From: Carettochelys insculpta
Lineage: Eukaryota; Chordata; Testudines; Carettochelyidae
NCBI RefSeq assembly: GCF_033958435.1
Contig: NC_134138.1
Location: 188,143,298 to 188,207,297, forward strand
Length of the DNA: 64,000 nucleotides
Direction: 5' to 3'
Part shown: positions 35,628 through 47,026 of the stretch, piece by piece
How positions within the stretch are numbered: the stretch's first letter is position 1
Layout of the letters: every line of letters starts with the position of its first letter
The notes under the pieces: generated by a model
The model's database searches: none
Seen by the model: the letters and a program-made list of their open reading frames with translations, nothing else
What the model was told of the DNA's origin: nothing
Program-made: the position numbers and the translations under genes

Positions 35628-38600
35628 GGTATATCTACACAGCAAAGTCATTTTGGAATAACAGCCACTATTCTGAAATAACTTTATGAGCAAAACTGCT
35701 CTTTCAAAATAATTTTGAAAGAGCCGATAGTTTATTTCGAATTCTGTAAACCTCATTCTACAAGACATAGTGTCTATTAGGAAATAGATATTTCAGAATG
35801 GGGCTCTGTAGACAGAGAATAGGGGCTATTTCAAAATAAGCTATAGTGCTTCTGGGGCTCCAATCCAAAATAGGCTCAATTGTGTGTGGACGCTCTATTT
35901 TGAAATAGCTGAGTGCTATTTCAATATGTAATTTAGCCACGTGTACATTGGAAAGTTTATGGGAAAGAGGACGGTGCTCTTCCAGAAGATCCCAGGAGCA
36001 TCTACACACAAAAGCTGTAGTTTTGGAAGTAACCTGGAAGAACGCGGCATCTCTTCTGGAGCCCTTACTCAACTCCCGGTTCAGGATGTGTGTTCTCATA
36101 CAGAAAAATCCTCTAGAAGAAAGTGCATGTAGATGCTCTGCAGGGCCCTCTTGTAAAAGAGCAGTCCACCATGGCAGCAACAACAAGGAGTATAAAGACG
36201 GTCTACACAGCACCAGTGGAGTTCTATGGTCTCATGCTTAAGCCACCCTTAAAGTGGCAGGGAGTCCCGCAGACCACATCGAACCACAGGGACAGGGACA
36301 CGAGCCAGGCACCAACATGTCCACACACTCGCCCCCCAGGCAGACACCTGCACCCTTGGCCTGCCCCCAGACAGCACATGGCAGCCCCAAGCCACAGAGG
36401 AGCCACATAGGGAGACAGACATGGGCTCACAGCTCCCTTCCCATGACCAGCTCACACACGGCAATCTCAGCATCACACAGCCCTCCATACCCTTGACCTG
36501 TCACAGTTCTAGCAGGGCCACCCACCACTGCTTCAAGGGACTGACCACTGCTTCAAGGAAGCACCTGGCACATCACACACCTCACAGTGGGGCAGGAGGG
36601 GCTAGGCCGAGATGGGGTGGCACAGTGCAAACCTCTGCCCCATTCCCTGGCAGGCTGGACATGCAGCCATGCACCGACCTCAGGGGTCCCATGCAGGAGT
36701 GCCACCCCAGCACATGGGCACACAATAACCAGCAGCTGCATGTCCATGGGGAGCACCCTGGGAACAGACCAGCCATGCACAGGCCACGGGCCACTCATGT
36801 GGGGCCGCCATGTCTGGGTGAACCCCCTGCCTGCCAACACATTCTGTGGGGGAGCTAGGGGCACAGCTCACCACTCCCAGCTGCCAGATCAACTGCCATC
36901 TCTCTCTACCTGGCCATCTGTACAGCCACACTGTCTGAGGACCAGGCAGGACTCACCCATCCCACAGGTGGAGGGATCGGTGCCCTCTCAACCCCCATGG
37001 GAGCCCAGGGTGCATCCTGTGCAGGACCCACCATGTCCCCAAGTCCCCATCACCGTCCCCCACCACCCCGAAAGTAGATGGGGCATCCCTGTGCGTAAGT
37101 GGGAAGTGCAGCCTGACAATGGTGCACCTGCTTCAGCGACATCATTTATTTTATACAAAGAGCTAATTAAGTCGGCTACATTACTCAGTGCCCCGAAAGG
37201 GCTATCACAGCAGTCTGTGCAATTGTTCAAGGAGCCAGCACCCTCATGTCCCTCGTGTCTGGGGGGCATGAGCCAAGAGGAGGACAGGCAGAGAGGTGTG
37301 GTGGGGGGCAAGGTAGTGCAGCACCCAATGGCCACGGGAAGCCAGCCTCAGGTGCCCAGGGACCACTCAAGGTGCCTCACAGATGAATGACAGCTGGTGG
37401 GCGTCCCTAATGCAGAGCGCCATGAGGTCTTCCTATGGGCCAGGAGCCAGCTCAGGCTCCTCATAGCTGGGTACAGCCTCATCCAGCCTGGCCTGGGGGA
37501 AGGCACCCTCCCTGCCCTTGATGAGGTTCTGCAAGGTGCAGCTGGCCACCGTAACATGTGGCACATCCTCCACCCCCACTTTCATGCATGGCAGGAGGCT
37601 CCAAATTCACACCCACAAGTGAGCAAAGGCACACTCAATGGGGAAGAGCGCATGGGCCAGGCAACCATTGAAGACCCCCAGGAGGGGTCAGGGCGCCCAG
37701 TGTAGGGCCACATCAGCCATGGCAGCAGCGGGCAGCCCGGGTATCTCACCACACACAGGAGCATGCTCACATCACTGACCACGTGCTCACGTTCCAGCAT
37801 GTAGGTCCCAGCCTCCATCCTCTGGGGCAGGGAGGAGTTCCTGAATATGTATGCATCGTGTGCCTCTCCTAGCCAGACCACATAAATGGCCATGAAGCAG
37901 CCCCAGTGATCCACCAAGACCTGGAGCATGACGGAGTCATATCCTTTCCGGTTGATGAATCAGCTGACGCTGTGTGCCAGGGCATTGATGGTGATATGCA
38001 TACTGTTGATTGCCCTGAAGTAGTTGGGAAAGCCAAGGGTGGAAAACCCCAAGATGGCTGCATCCAGGTCCCTAACATGCATCAGCCTCCAGATTTGCAC
38101 CCGATTGATGGCTGAGATAACCTGCAGGGAATGGAGAGTGAGAAGGCTCATAGGTGTGAACAAGGGTGCCCCTCCACCTCCAGGGTCCCCTCCCCCTGCC
38201 CCCCAGCATCTCTGTGAACCCACACGATTGGATGACCCCTCCAGCAGGGGGCCTGTGTGAGGTTGGGGCATCACAGATCCCTGGGGTGCGGCCTCGCCTC
38301 CCCCAGCCACACCCCTTAGTACCCATGGTCCCCAAGTATTCCCCTTGCCCAGCAGCCCCTCCCACTCCCCATGCCAGGCCAGGGTGCAGGTCATGCCTCA
38401 CCTGGAGCACAGCAACTGCAACCGTTGCCTTGCCCACCCCAAACTGCTGCCTGATGGAGTGGTAGCTGTCCAGAGGGGTGAATTTCCACAGGGCAAAGGC
38501 CACATGCTTCTCCACAGAGACGGCTGGCTGCATCCGGGTGTCCTGGCATCAGAGGATGGGAGCAAACCAGGTGCAAAGCTCTATAAAGGTCTCCCTCCTC

Positions 38601-39260
38601 ATCCTGAAGTTCTGCACCCTGCGCACATCGTCCCATACAGTGAGGACCACTGATCCCACCAGTCAATGCTGACGGAGAGTCCAGACTGACTCAATGGGCC
38701 TGGGAGGCCTTGGCAGTGGCCATTGTGGGTTGGGTCCCCGGGGCGGAGTCTCCGGCACTGCTGGAGGTGGAGGAGAACTGCCAGGATAATAGCCAGCAGG
38801 CATAGCAGAGCAATCCTGGAGGTCCGTAGCTGCTGTGGGTCCAAGTATCTCACAAGTGAGTGTCAGAACTGGGCAGAAGCTCAGCTTCACTGTACACAGC
38901 ATGGCAGGCCTCAGCAGCATGTGCAGGGAGCGGGTGTTTGGGAGGTGCCCTTTAAGGCATCACATGGCCAGTGCTCACAGAAGTTCTTCCCAGCCATGCG
39001 ACCCCATCCACTACATTTCCTGGCCTGTTCTTTCAAAAGAGGGCAGACAGCTGTGTGAATGTGCTCTTCCGAAGGGACAAGTCATTCTTTCACGCCGTGT
39101 TTTAGGTACAGATGTGATCTTCCACAAGACAGCTTCCAGAGGATCACTGTAGTGTAGATGCGGCTTTTGTGTGTAAATGCACGAGTTCGAAATAAACGGT
39201 GCCAGAAAATCTTTTCCATTATAGCTTATTCAAAGTAACGCTGCTGTGTAGACATAGTCC
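35628..39260. mobile_element. Large PIF/Harbinger-like element
   Basis: Left end GGTATATCTACACAGCAAAG and right end GCTGTGTAGACATAGTCC are inverted copies of the family terminus. The 3.6-kb element has AT-rich subterminal arms with TTTCAAAATA and TTCGAA words and a GC-rich core with a transposase on the minus strand (about 37560-38925). An AATAAA on the minus strand near 37144-37152 is suitably placed to end that gene. Flanking triplets AAA and AAG make an imperfect target duplication. Confidence 0.7.
37560..38925 (-). pseudogene. Harbinger DDE transposase, dead, with intron
   Basis: Read on the minus strand: DWWDQW (then a one-base shift), VWDDVRRVQNFRMRRETF, a TGA after FAPIL, and FALWKFTPLDSYHSIRQQFG with VGKATVAVAVLQV, the HTH region. 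The next bases are CAG/GTGAGG, a donor-like site. Homology resumes after a CTGCAG acceptor-like site with VISAINRVQIWRL, so 38122-38401 looks like a 280-bp GT-AG intron. The nuclease follows: FSTLGFPNYFRAINSMHI, where VDGTHI or IDGTHI is usual, so the first catalytic Asp is Asn. Then a TGA precedes FINRKGYDSVMLQVLVDHWG, and GEAHDAYIFRNSSL supplies the second Asp region. It ends near PLLPWLMWPYTGRPD and CEFG. Three or more lesions plus the lost Asp make it inactive. Confidence 0.75.
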
Positions 39261-40944
39261 AAGGGATTGATTCTGCAATATGTTGACCTGAAGGGGAGCA
39301 CTCTCATGCTTAAATGTGCTTAGCAAATGTAATGGTTTATCACTTTTATTTTCTGTGTTACTATATGTACACTACTTTTTGATGCACCTGATAACAAGAA
39401 ACTTTTGACCACATTTCTTTTTAAAAAGTAGTAGGCTAAGCAATATTTGGTTCCTGTTGCTGGACATGCTCACCTTTTTACCTAAAGCATCCTGAACTGC
39501 AATAAACCTGTTCATAAGTAAATGCACGTAGCACAGCTCTCTGTTGTTTTTCACTTGCAGCTTGGGAGTTACCATAAAGCTAGTCAGAACATTAATGTAG
39601 ACACTGACCACTTACTTTGCTCCGCTATTTAAAATTATCCTTCACTCTTTTATCTCAAACTTTTGAAAGTTGAGCTCTGTGTCAGGAAACTGAAGCAACT
39701 ACACCCTGTGTAACCCCACATATGTTGTAAACAGCCTACACAACAGTATCTACATATTTTTGCACACTCCTGGTTAGTCCTTCAGCTATCCTCCAACCCT
39801 CTACTTTTAGGGTTAGAACTCCATAGTATATTTCCTCTCTCTTCTTACAAGCTTTGATAAACAGGAAAATAGTAAACAACATTGATAGCTAAAGTATCGT
39901 CACTGTCATCTCATTTACCACACGTGACACGAGATGAGGCAGTTCACAATTCAGGGCTAAAGTTTCTGGCTTTCTGCAAACTCAGACAGACTTCTCTCGA
40001 TTAACTGCACTCAAATAATGCTGTGAAACTTTCTCTCCATTCCCAAGGCACTTAAGAGATTTACTTCTTGGCTTGCTGCTTTTCTTTTTAAATGAATAAG
40101 ACACCATGGTGCCTCTGAGAGGTCTTTCCATACACACACCAGCCAGGCTGTCATTTGGTTCTTCCCTGCATTTTGGAATATACTGTGGGAACATACTGCC
40201 TTAAGGATTGATTGAAGCATGATTTTCTCATAATCATAAAGAATGATTCTGCAATAAGGACTTCAAAATACTTTGCAGATATCTCAGATCCATATCAATA
40301 TCATATTTAATTGCACACAAATTGGAACCAGTTTTGGGGAGAAGTATAATAACTGTTTAAGGGCACCCAAGAGCCATATATGTAGAACAATGCACACACC
40401 TTAGCCATTTGTAACTGTAAGGATGCAATTGACGTACTATTGACAAAATTATGTAATCACTGAAATAGGATCAGAATTCTCCCTGCCTTCCATGGTACCA
40501 CAGAATTCTTAAAAACCACAGATAGCGAGGATCGTGGAATTTAAATACCCTTGGAAAGAAGGCAATCCCAGCACTGTGCCAGTGGTCTCATACCTTGTGA
40601 GTATGCTGGGGCATTATTTCAAGCTTAACTCAATATCAGTCCCTGAAAACACCTCAAATTGTAAGGTATTTCTCATCCAAGAAGTATCCCAACTTTCTTT
40701 ACGAGATCTGACAAGACCACTGCCTCAGGTGATAAGGTTTCAATGTTACTAATTGTGTAACACTGAATCGCTGCTGTAGAGAAGAACATATGAGCAGCTT
40801 TTTGGTATCCTCCTCTGATTCTAAGGATACTCCAATATAGCATCCATTATACAGCAATGGGAATCCTGTTGCCTAGATATGAAAGACTTTGGCAGTAATA
40901 TTGCAGTAAATTTTCAAAGTGCAGTCTTGTATTCCCAATAGTTA
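39261..40944. other. Nothing recognised
   Basis: AT-rich, no supported feature. Confidence 0.5.
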
Positions 40945-41195
40945 GAGTGCTGCATGGATACCAAATTTGTATTGGCCTCTGCATCTATATCTACAAAGCA
41001 GGTCTTTGCCCACACAGGCTTATGCTCCAAAATATCTGTTAGTGTATAACGTGCCACAAGACTTCTTCCTGTTCTCGAAGCTACAGACTAACTTGGCTAC
41101 CTCTCTGATGCAGATATCTGTGTCCATATCCACAGATATCTGCCAGTCTGCAGGGTTCTAGATGCAAAATTGAGCTGTGAATATGCACAGCCATA
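40945..41195. repeat. Repeat with ATATC-rich inverted words, split by Penelope tail
   Basis: GCATGGATACCAAATTTGTA at the left and CAGATATCTGTGTCCATATC with TGCAGGGTTCTAG at the right resemble two ends of one element interrupted at about 41000-41108. A perfect 12-bp inverted repeat, CAGATATCTGTG and CACAGATATCTG, lies at 41111-41122 and 41131-41142. A related but worse copy may lie at 44640-44755. Confidence 0.45.
41000..41108 (+). mobile_element. Penelope-like 3'-tail fragment
   Basis: GGTCTTTGCCCACACAGGCT, TTATGCTCC, ATCTGTTAGTG, GTGCCACAAGACTTC and CTACAGACTAACTTGGCTAC appear in the order of the Penelope-like tails at 62700 and 60081. 5'-truncated. The target duplication is unclear. Confidence 0.65.
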
Positions 41196-41232
41196 TGCAT
41201 GTTTTCACATACCCACAGATATAAAGCAGATA

Positions 41233-41907
41233 CAGTAAACCCTCAAGTTACGCAGGGGTTGCATTACTGCAACCCCTGTGTAACTCAAATTTTCGCACAA
41301 GTTGGGGAGGAGACTGGAACCATGCTGCAGCTTGTGGGACCCATGTGCTGGTCAGTTTCCTGGGTCTTGCAAGGATCTTCCTGGGTCTTGCAAGCAGTGG
41401 GGAGACAGGAACCAAGTGGCAGCCTGGCAAGTTGTGGGACCTGAGAAACTGACCAGCTCATGGCTGGTCAGTTTACTGGTTCCCACCAGCTCAGGACAGC
41501 CAGGAACCAGGCTTCCAGTTGGCTCCCAGCTCCCAGCCTGGCTCCCTCTCCCCTCCCCTTGCAGAGCTGGGAAACTGACCAGGGCAGCAGCCTTAGTCTT
41601 CTGGCTCCAACCAGCAGAGGGGAGCCAGGAACCAGGGCCAGCCTGGCTCCCAGATCCTCTCCACTCCTTGGAGCCAGGCAACTAACCAGCACTCCAGGGC
41701 TAGTAAGTTTCCTGGCTGCTTCTACCTGCCTTCCACCAGCCACACAGCTGCAGAAAGGCAGGGAGAAAGGGTTCTTAGCTTGCCTAGCTGCCCTCAGCTC
41801 CAGGCAGCTAGGCAGGCTGTCAGCTGCAAGTCAGCTTCAAGTTGTGCTTACCTCACTTTAAAGCAAGTTATGCGCAACTTAAAGCTATGTATTTCAAGGG
41901 TTTACTG
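41233..41907. mobile_element. Tigger-like non-autonomous element
   Basis: Left end CAGTAAACCCTCAAGTTACG and right end TTCAAGGGTTTACTG are inverted repeats, flanked by TA on both sides (41231-41232 and 41908-41909). The 675-bp element has a GC-rich core in which GGAACCAG, CTGGTCAGTTT and GAAACTGACCAG recur. A perfect 11-bp inverted pair AAACTGACCAG/CTGGTCAGTTT lies at 41446-41456 and 41464-41474. Confidence 0.85.
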
Positions 41908-42031
41908 TACCCATGGGTTTGCAAGTCTCTACTAAAAAATAAAGGAAATAATCGCTGGACCTGTAGATTGCACTTTGGAACTGTTTCTGCATCATTCACA
42001 ATAATACTCACCAAAGACCTCATGCTCAACA

Positions 42032-42795
42032 CACTCATCCCTCATTAAATGAGTACTTTACTTATGAGTACTCACTAAAACGAGGGACACATATACCTAC
42101 CTTTGTTCACTTGACGAGTGAACTCCCCCCGCTAATACGAGCCTTACCCCCTCCCCGCGGCTCCAACAGTCGCAGCCTGAATCCCTGCTGGCCCCGCAGA
42201 TCCAAACTGCCACAGCCTAACTCCCCTGCCAGCCCTGCAGACCCAACCTGCTGCACCCTTAACCCTGTTGCCTGCCCCATGGCCCCAACCCACTGAAGCC
42301 TGAAATCCTGCGAGCCTCACAGACCCAACCCTCCCACCCAACCCACGGACCCAATCTGCAGCAGCCTTAACCCATCGCTCCACCCGCCCCATGGATGCCA
42401 TCTGCAGCAGCCTGAATGACCCCCACCTGTCCTACGGACTCAGCTCACTACAGCTTTAACATCCTGACCTCCCCATGGACCCAACCCATCACAGCCTTAA
42501 CCCCTCTGCCTACCTCACAGACCCCATCCACCACCAGATTTTAACCCTCCCTCCCACTCATGGCCCCAAACTGACCCCAGCCTTTAACCCTCTCTAGCAC
42601 GCCCCAAACCCAAAGTTCACTTACCTTTCAAAAGCAGCGCCACATGCTGCCACTCCTTCACCAAGTTATGAGCACTTGGAACAAATCAGAGACTTTTACG
42701 TGTACTTTAATGGGAATTTAGTGTCCCTCTTACGAGTTTTCACCTATGAGCAGAAAGTTGGGAACCAATTGTGCTCATATAGCAAGGGATGAGTG
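42032..42795. mobile_element. Tigger-like element with satellite core
   Basis: Left end CACTCATCCCTCATTAAATG and right end CATATAGCAAGGGATGAGTG are imperfect inverted repeats (about 18 of 24 positions). TA follows at 42796-42797; the left flank is CA. The AT-rich arms hold GAGTACT words; the core (42165-42610) is a C-rich tandem array. Confidence 0.65.
42165..42610. repeat. Degenerate 42-bp minisatellite
   Basis: A CAGCCTTAACCC-like word followed by CCCATGGACCCAACC-like sequence recurs at 42173, 42213, 42254, 42296, 42362, 42408, 42451, 42492, 42535 and 42578. Spacings are 40, 41, 42, 66, 46, 43, 41, 43 and 43. The array stays inside the Tigger-like arms. Confidence 0.8.
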
Positions 42796-42858
42796 TATCT
42801 CTGATATCAGTTCCTTGATGGTGTCATCACAAAGTTTAGTGTGGTTTTTTTAGTGGAA

Positions 42859-43183
42859 CAGGATGAACCTCTCTAGTCTGGCACTCTCTCATCCGGCAAC
42901 ATCCGTAATCTGGCAGGATTCTATTTAGCCAGACATCACTTATTAGGGGTGTGGCCAAGCTTCCTGTGGTCCCATAAAGTTTGTTTACAGCTACCAGTCC
43001 TGGCTCTCAGTGTTCTGTGCTGTTATTTAGCTGTAATTTATCCCTACATATCTTCTTAGAGCTCAGTAAGCAGTGGAAGTGTTGGTAATGTGCTAGGCAA
43101 CATAGGCCTGCCATGCTCTGGCAAATTTTTGTGTTCACCACTGGTCAGGTCACCAGGGTACCGGACTGAAGAGGTTCAACCTG
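42859..43183. mobile_element. Tigger-like non-autonomous element, copy 2
   Basis: Left end CAGGATGAACCTCTCTAGTC, right end AAGAGGTTCAACCTG, TA at 43184-43185. Same 325-bp length and internal words as copy 1 at 34993-35317. Confidence 0.85.
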
Positions 43184-43185
43184 TA

Positions 43186-44639
43186 CTGATGATTCTTTAC
43201 AAAATGAAGGGGGAACCTACTCACAAATTCAATAATCCACTCTAGTAATGTGTATGTGGGAACATGGTGCCTCATTCTCAGACCCATTAATATTCCTTTT
43301 AAAGATATTCAATATTTTCATTCACATCTCTTCTTTTTCACAAGTCCCATGCTCAGATCTTGTAGAGGCAGAATAGATGTTAATCGTTTCAGGTGCCTTT
43401 GTGTTTTTACTTAAAAATTAATTTTAAAAATAAATATTTTAAGCTATTGGCTCACAATGTGGGAATATGGGGGAAAAAAACCATGACTTGTGAAAGAAGC
43501 TGTTTTGGAAAATAAGCTACAGCACCTGCACAATATCCTTTTTCCAGCAAACATTTTTTAAGCATTTAGTTATTCTCTCTTTGTGGCCAATGTTGACAAG
43601 ATACAGAGGTGTCCTTGGCATTTGGTGGTATGTCTGTGAAGCAGTTTTTCAGTCTGATTCTAAACTTAACCAATGCATGTCCACCATGATCATACAACAA
43701 CACATAAGAACCAGCCTCAGGATTTTAGGAAAATTGGTGAGATTCATAGATATTATGACAAGAAAGCATAGGTCTGATCATCGAGTTTGACCTCCTGCAT
43801 AACACAAGCCACAGAATTTTACCCAGTTGTTATACTGCTTCAAAACCATAACTACTAGTTAAGCCAAATTAATTTTAGGGCTTCCAAAAGTGAATATTTT
43901 TAGAGATTTGGTGTGGCCTAAGTGGTGTCTGACTTAACTTAGTACCTTTGAATAGCTCCCTTTAAATTAACCGTTATAGGCTCACACTTCCTTCTTCTGT
44001 CTTACAAGTTTATGTTAGGATCCAAGCATAGTTGCCATTGTACAAAGGGTCAATTCAGAAAACAAACTGCACACGTGGTAATCACTAAGACTTTGGCTGC
44101 AAAGTCCAGTGGGCATTCTGGTGACTTTTACATTATCCTTTGGTCTCCTCCACCCTACTCCCATCTTTTAATAATGTATCTATAGAGCCCAAAAGCTAGA
44201 AAGTTTATTAATGTATATTTAAACTGTCAAACTCACTCAGAGCATTGGTAGGTACTCTTCTACTGAAATTTAGTAACAATCTGGAGACATAAATATTAGC
44301 AGGTGGTTTTCTCCATATCCAGTCCATCCCCTTCTACAACCATACAGTTGTATGGGGCGTCTTCCAGGAAACTGCAGTAAACTAAATTCAAAATAATTTG
44401 TGAACCTAAACTCTGTTTTTCCTTTTTACCTTTTTCCATTTCTTTCTGCCCTTTTCTCTTTCCATACCTGATCTCTTCTATTTCTAATCCGTAACATTTT
44501 CTTTCTTTTTGATTTCATTTTCTTTCTTTGAAAAGCATCTCCTTTCCTTTGATAATGCCTACCCTGTTGCTCTCTCTCATATAGTGTCTGATCCAAATCC
44601 TACTGATATCAGTGGAAGTTTTTCAACAGACATCAGCAG
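43186..44639. other. Nothing recognised
   Basis: AT-rich, no supported feature. Confidence 0.5.
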
Positions 44640-44755
44640 AGCCCTGTGAGGATACAAAATTGGTATCCAAACCTATATCTGTGAAAATGAGCTTCAGACA
44701 TCTGGGGATACAAAGCAGATAGCTGTGGATATGCATGGCTCTAGACATCAGTGAG
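44640..44755. repeat. Possible copy of the 40945 repeat
   Basis: GATACAAAATTGGTATCC, GATACAAAGCAGATAGCTGT and GGATATGCATGGCTCTAGAC resemble phrases in 40945-41230. Weak. Confidence 0.3.
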
Positions 44756-45209
44756 CTTTGGATTGCCCTATCATATTCTCAGTTCCTTTGTCCTCCAGAG
44801 TCTCATTTTTACGTCTCCAGTGGTTTTCAAACAATTTTCAGAATGCCACTGTTAATCCTCATATAGAAAAGGTTACTTTGTAAATATTATTTACTCACTC
44901 CACAACTTTTAAAATAGATTCCAAATATCCTGAAGTTCTAAGGCAAGGTCTTAACTCAGTCCCATTCCTACTAAAATATATATATGTGGAAGGACAGAGA
45001 TATTGTACCTACAATCTGTCCATCTTGCTTCATTTTCAACAGGCTGATAATTTATGAGGTTTCTCCTGAATTATATCACATACAAGTGAAACGCAAAATG
45101 GCTACTAGCATTTTTTATAACTTGTCTTCAAGATGCATTCTACATACCCATTCCATTTCTGGTGTCAGCACACCCGGAGCACAGTTGGTGGAGATTTTTT
45201 CCTGAGTAA
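44756..45209. other. Nothing recognised
   Basis: No supported feature. Confidence 0.45.
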
Positions 45210-45214
45210 TACCA

Positions 45215-45900
45215 TTGAAGTGGCACATGTGTCCTCCGCTGTCTCATGCTACTGTGCAGTGTTATGAAGGGCACAGCTACCCAACCCCCTTCCGCCATAT
45301 GTCCCAGAAGTTTGACAATTGTTTACTGTGGAGCCTTCAGATCTAAGGAAATATCCAGAACTGTCTGGAACCTGGCCTGATAGAGGAAGCATTTAGATTC
45401 CATAGAGTCCAAGGCTGTTCCTATGAACTCTACCTTTTGTACAAGTGACAGAACTGATTTTTCTGTGTTGATGAGCAACACCAGCATACTGAGGATGGGA
45501 CTGACCCATGGCCATACCAGTCAGCACTTACTCCTTGGACTGGCCTCTCATCAATCAGTCATCCCACTACGGAAACTCTAGAATGTCTGATCTCCTCAGG
45601 AATGCTGGAACCACTGTTGTGCACTTAATGAATGTATACAGTGCCAAGGACAGCTCAAATGGCAGGACCAGGAATTTGTAATGAGGGTGTTTGATGAGAA
45701 ATCTGTGGAATTTCCTCTGGCTTTAATACACTGTCATGTGGAAATATAGACATTATATCAAGAACAATTTACCAGTCATCAAGGTTCAGGGAAGGAATAA
45801 CTGAAGCCAGGATGACCACTCAAAGCTTTATTTTCTTTAGGTGTCTGTGGAGCTATTGAAGGCCTAGTATAGGCTGAGACATCCTTTTGCTGCTGGAATC
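45215..45900 (-). pseudogene. DIRS-like reverse transcriptase, heavily decayed
   Basis: Minus-strand pieces in several frames: ALSGHPGFSYSFPEP and YISTxQCIKARG (the region usually DWYTNFDMKDAYFHV), then HYKFLVLPFELSLAL, VVPAFLRRSDILEFPxWDD with LMRGQSKE (the catalytic LDDW tract, first residues lost to a stop and W), and NTEKSVLSLVQKVEFI. A piece like the RNase H region follows (NCQTSGTYGGRGLGSCALHN). Many stops; clearly dead. The tyrosine recombinase that DIRS elements carry was not found. Confidence 0.6.
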
Positions 45901-46399
45901 AGAGCATACCAAAAATAACCCCTTTCCCTCTGCAAAGCAACCACATATCTTCTATACCTTCCAACTGGAGGAGAGAATGAACCTCCTGAAGGAAAACTTC
46001 CTTGTGTAAGTGATCCCTGAACACAGACTGGAAAGCGGGAGGGTGGCAATTGGGGTGCAGATATAAAGTGAAGTGTTTATCCTAATTCTACAGTGCTTAG
46101 AATTCACTGGTCTATGGTGACTGAGCATCCAGGTACTGAGGAAATAACATAGCCTGTAGGAGACACCACAGGGTGAGAAGCTGGCAAACTGGACTCTAGT
46201 ATGCTGTCTATGGAAAAGATGTCAAAATTGTTGCCAGGAGTTCCTAAGTTGTTTAAAAAAACTGGTGATCACTGAAGAAACTGGAGGGGGTAGTTGCCCC
46301 TTATAACTTCTACTCTTCTTTCTAGCATGGTCCTGGGGATGGGGCATAAATCAAATATGCCAGCATGGCTGTTGCAGGACACAACTGTTTTTTCTGTGA

Positions 46400-47026
46400 G
46401 ACAAGTGTATAAATGTCCAAAGATCTGAGTATGTACCCAGAGTCTTTCAGGTGATACAACTTGTCATTGGTCTGTTCTGAGAACAGTGACAGACCTTCAA
46501 AAAGATCTTGATTAGTATATTAGATGTCACAAGGAAGGCCCAACAACTGGAGACAGGAAAATCTGTGCTTTGTAGTGGCCAAAGGCATGGCACTAGCCAG
46601 AATGTGCAGCATCCCAGACTCTTGAAGCAAGATCCTGGCTACTAACTCTACGGAGGAACTACAGTCTCACCTCCATTGGCAATTTGTCCACACAACACAA
46701 ATAATTAATGCAAAGTTTAAAATCATAACACCCCACTAATGTGTGATGTTTAGCAATCTTGATCTATAGCCCAGCTATTGAATAAAGCTTCCTGCTAAAG
46801 ACCTGTAGCTACCTTACATCTTTTGATTTTGGGATAGATGATAGTGCCGCTGGTGCTCTGTCTCATTTGCGACAACCACAGTGAGACAAGAGGGGTGTAA
46901 AAATGTTCAAACCCCTATGAGCAGACATACCTTTGTTCAGTTTTTTGTTTTGTATTTTTTGCTATGAGCATGAGGAAAGATGGAGTTTGCCACAGTTCTT
47001 CAGTGGGCTCTGGAATAGCCTTGTTA
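46400..47026 (-). pseudogene. DIRS-like gag, C-terminal part
   Basis: From the CR1-A junction the minus strand reads INKAIPEPTEELWQTPS, KNTKQKTEQRYVCS, GFEHFYTP, NSWAID, then after stops EELVARILLQ, ESGMLHILASAMPLATTKH, LQLLGLPCDI, DLFEGLSLFSEQTNDKLYHL and KDSGYILRSLDIYTL. The series (LWQTP, LFSEQT, LKDS) is the order I associate with sauropsid DIRS-like gag proteins. The matching N-terminal piece is at 51316-51600. Confidence 0.55.

Noticed and set aside
36587..37390. 267-codon + strand frame
   Set aside because: GC-rich frame inside the Harbinger-like element, antisense to its gene side; no domain and Pro/Ser-rich composition typical of chance frames.
42165..42610. Spaced repeats as a CRISPR array
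   Set aside because: Units are degenerate, contiguous and without unique spacers, and the DNA is vertebrate; it is a minisatellite.
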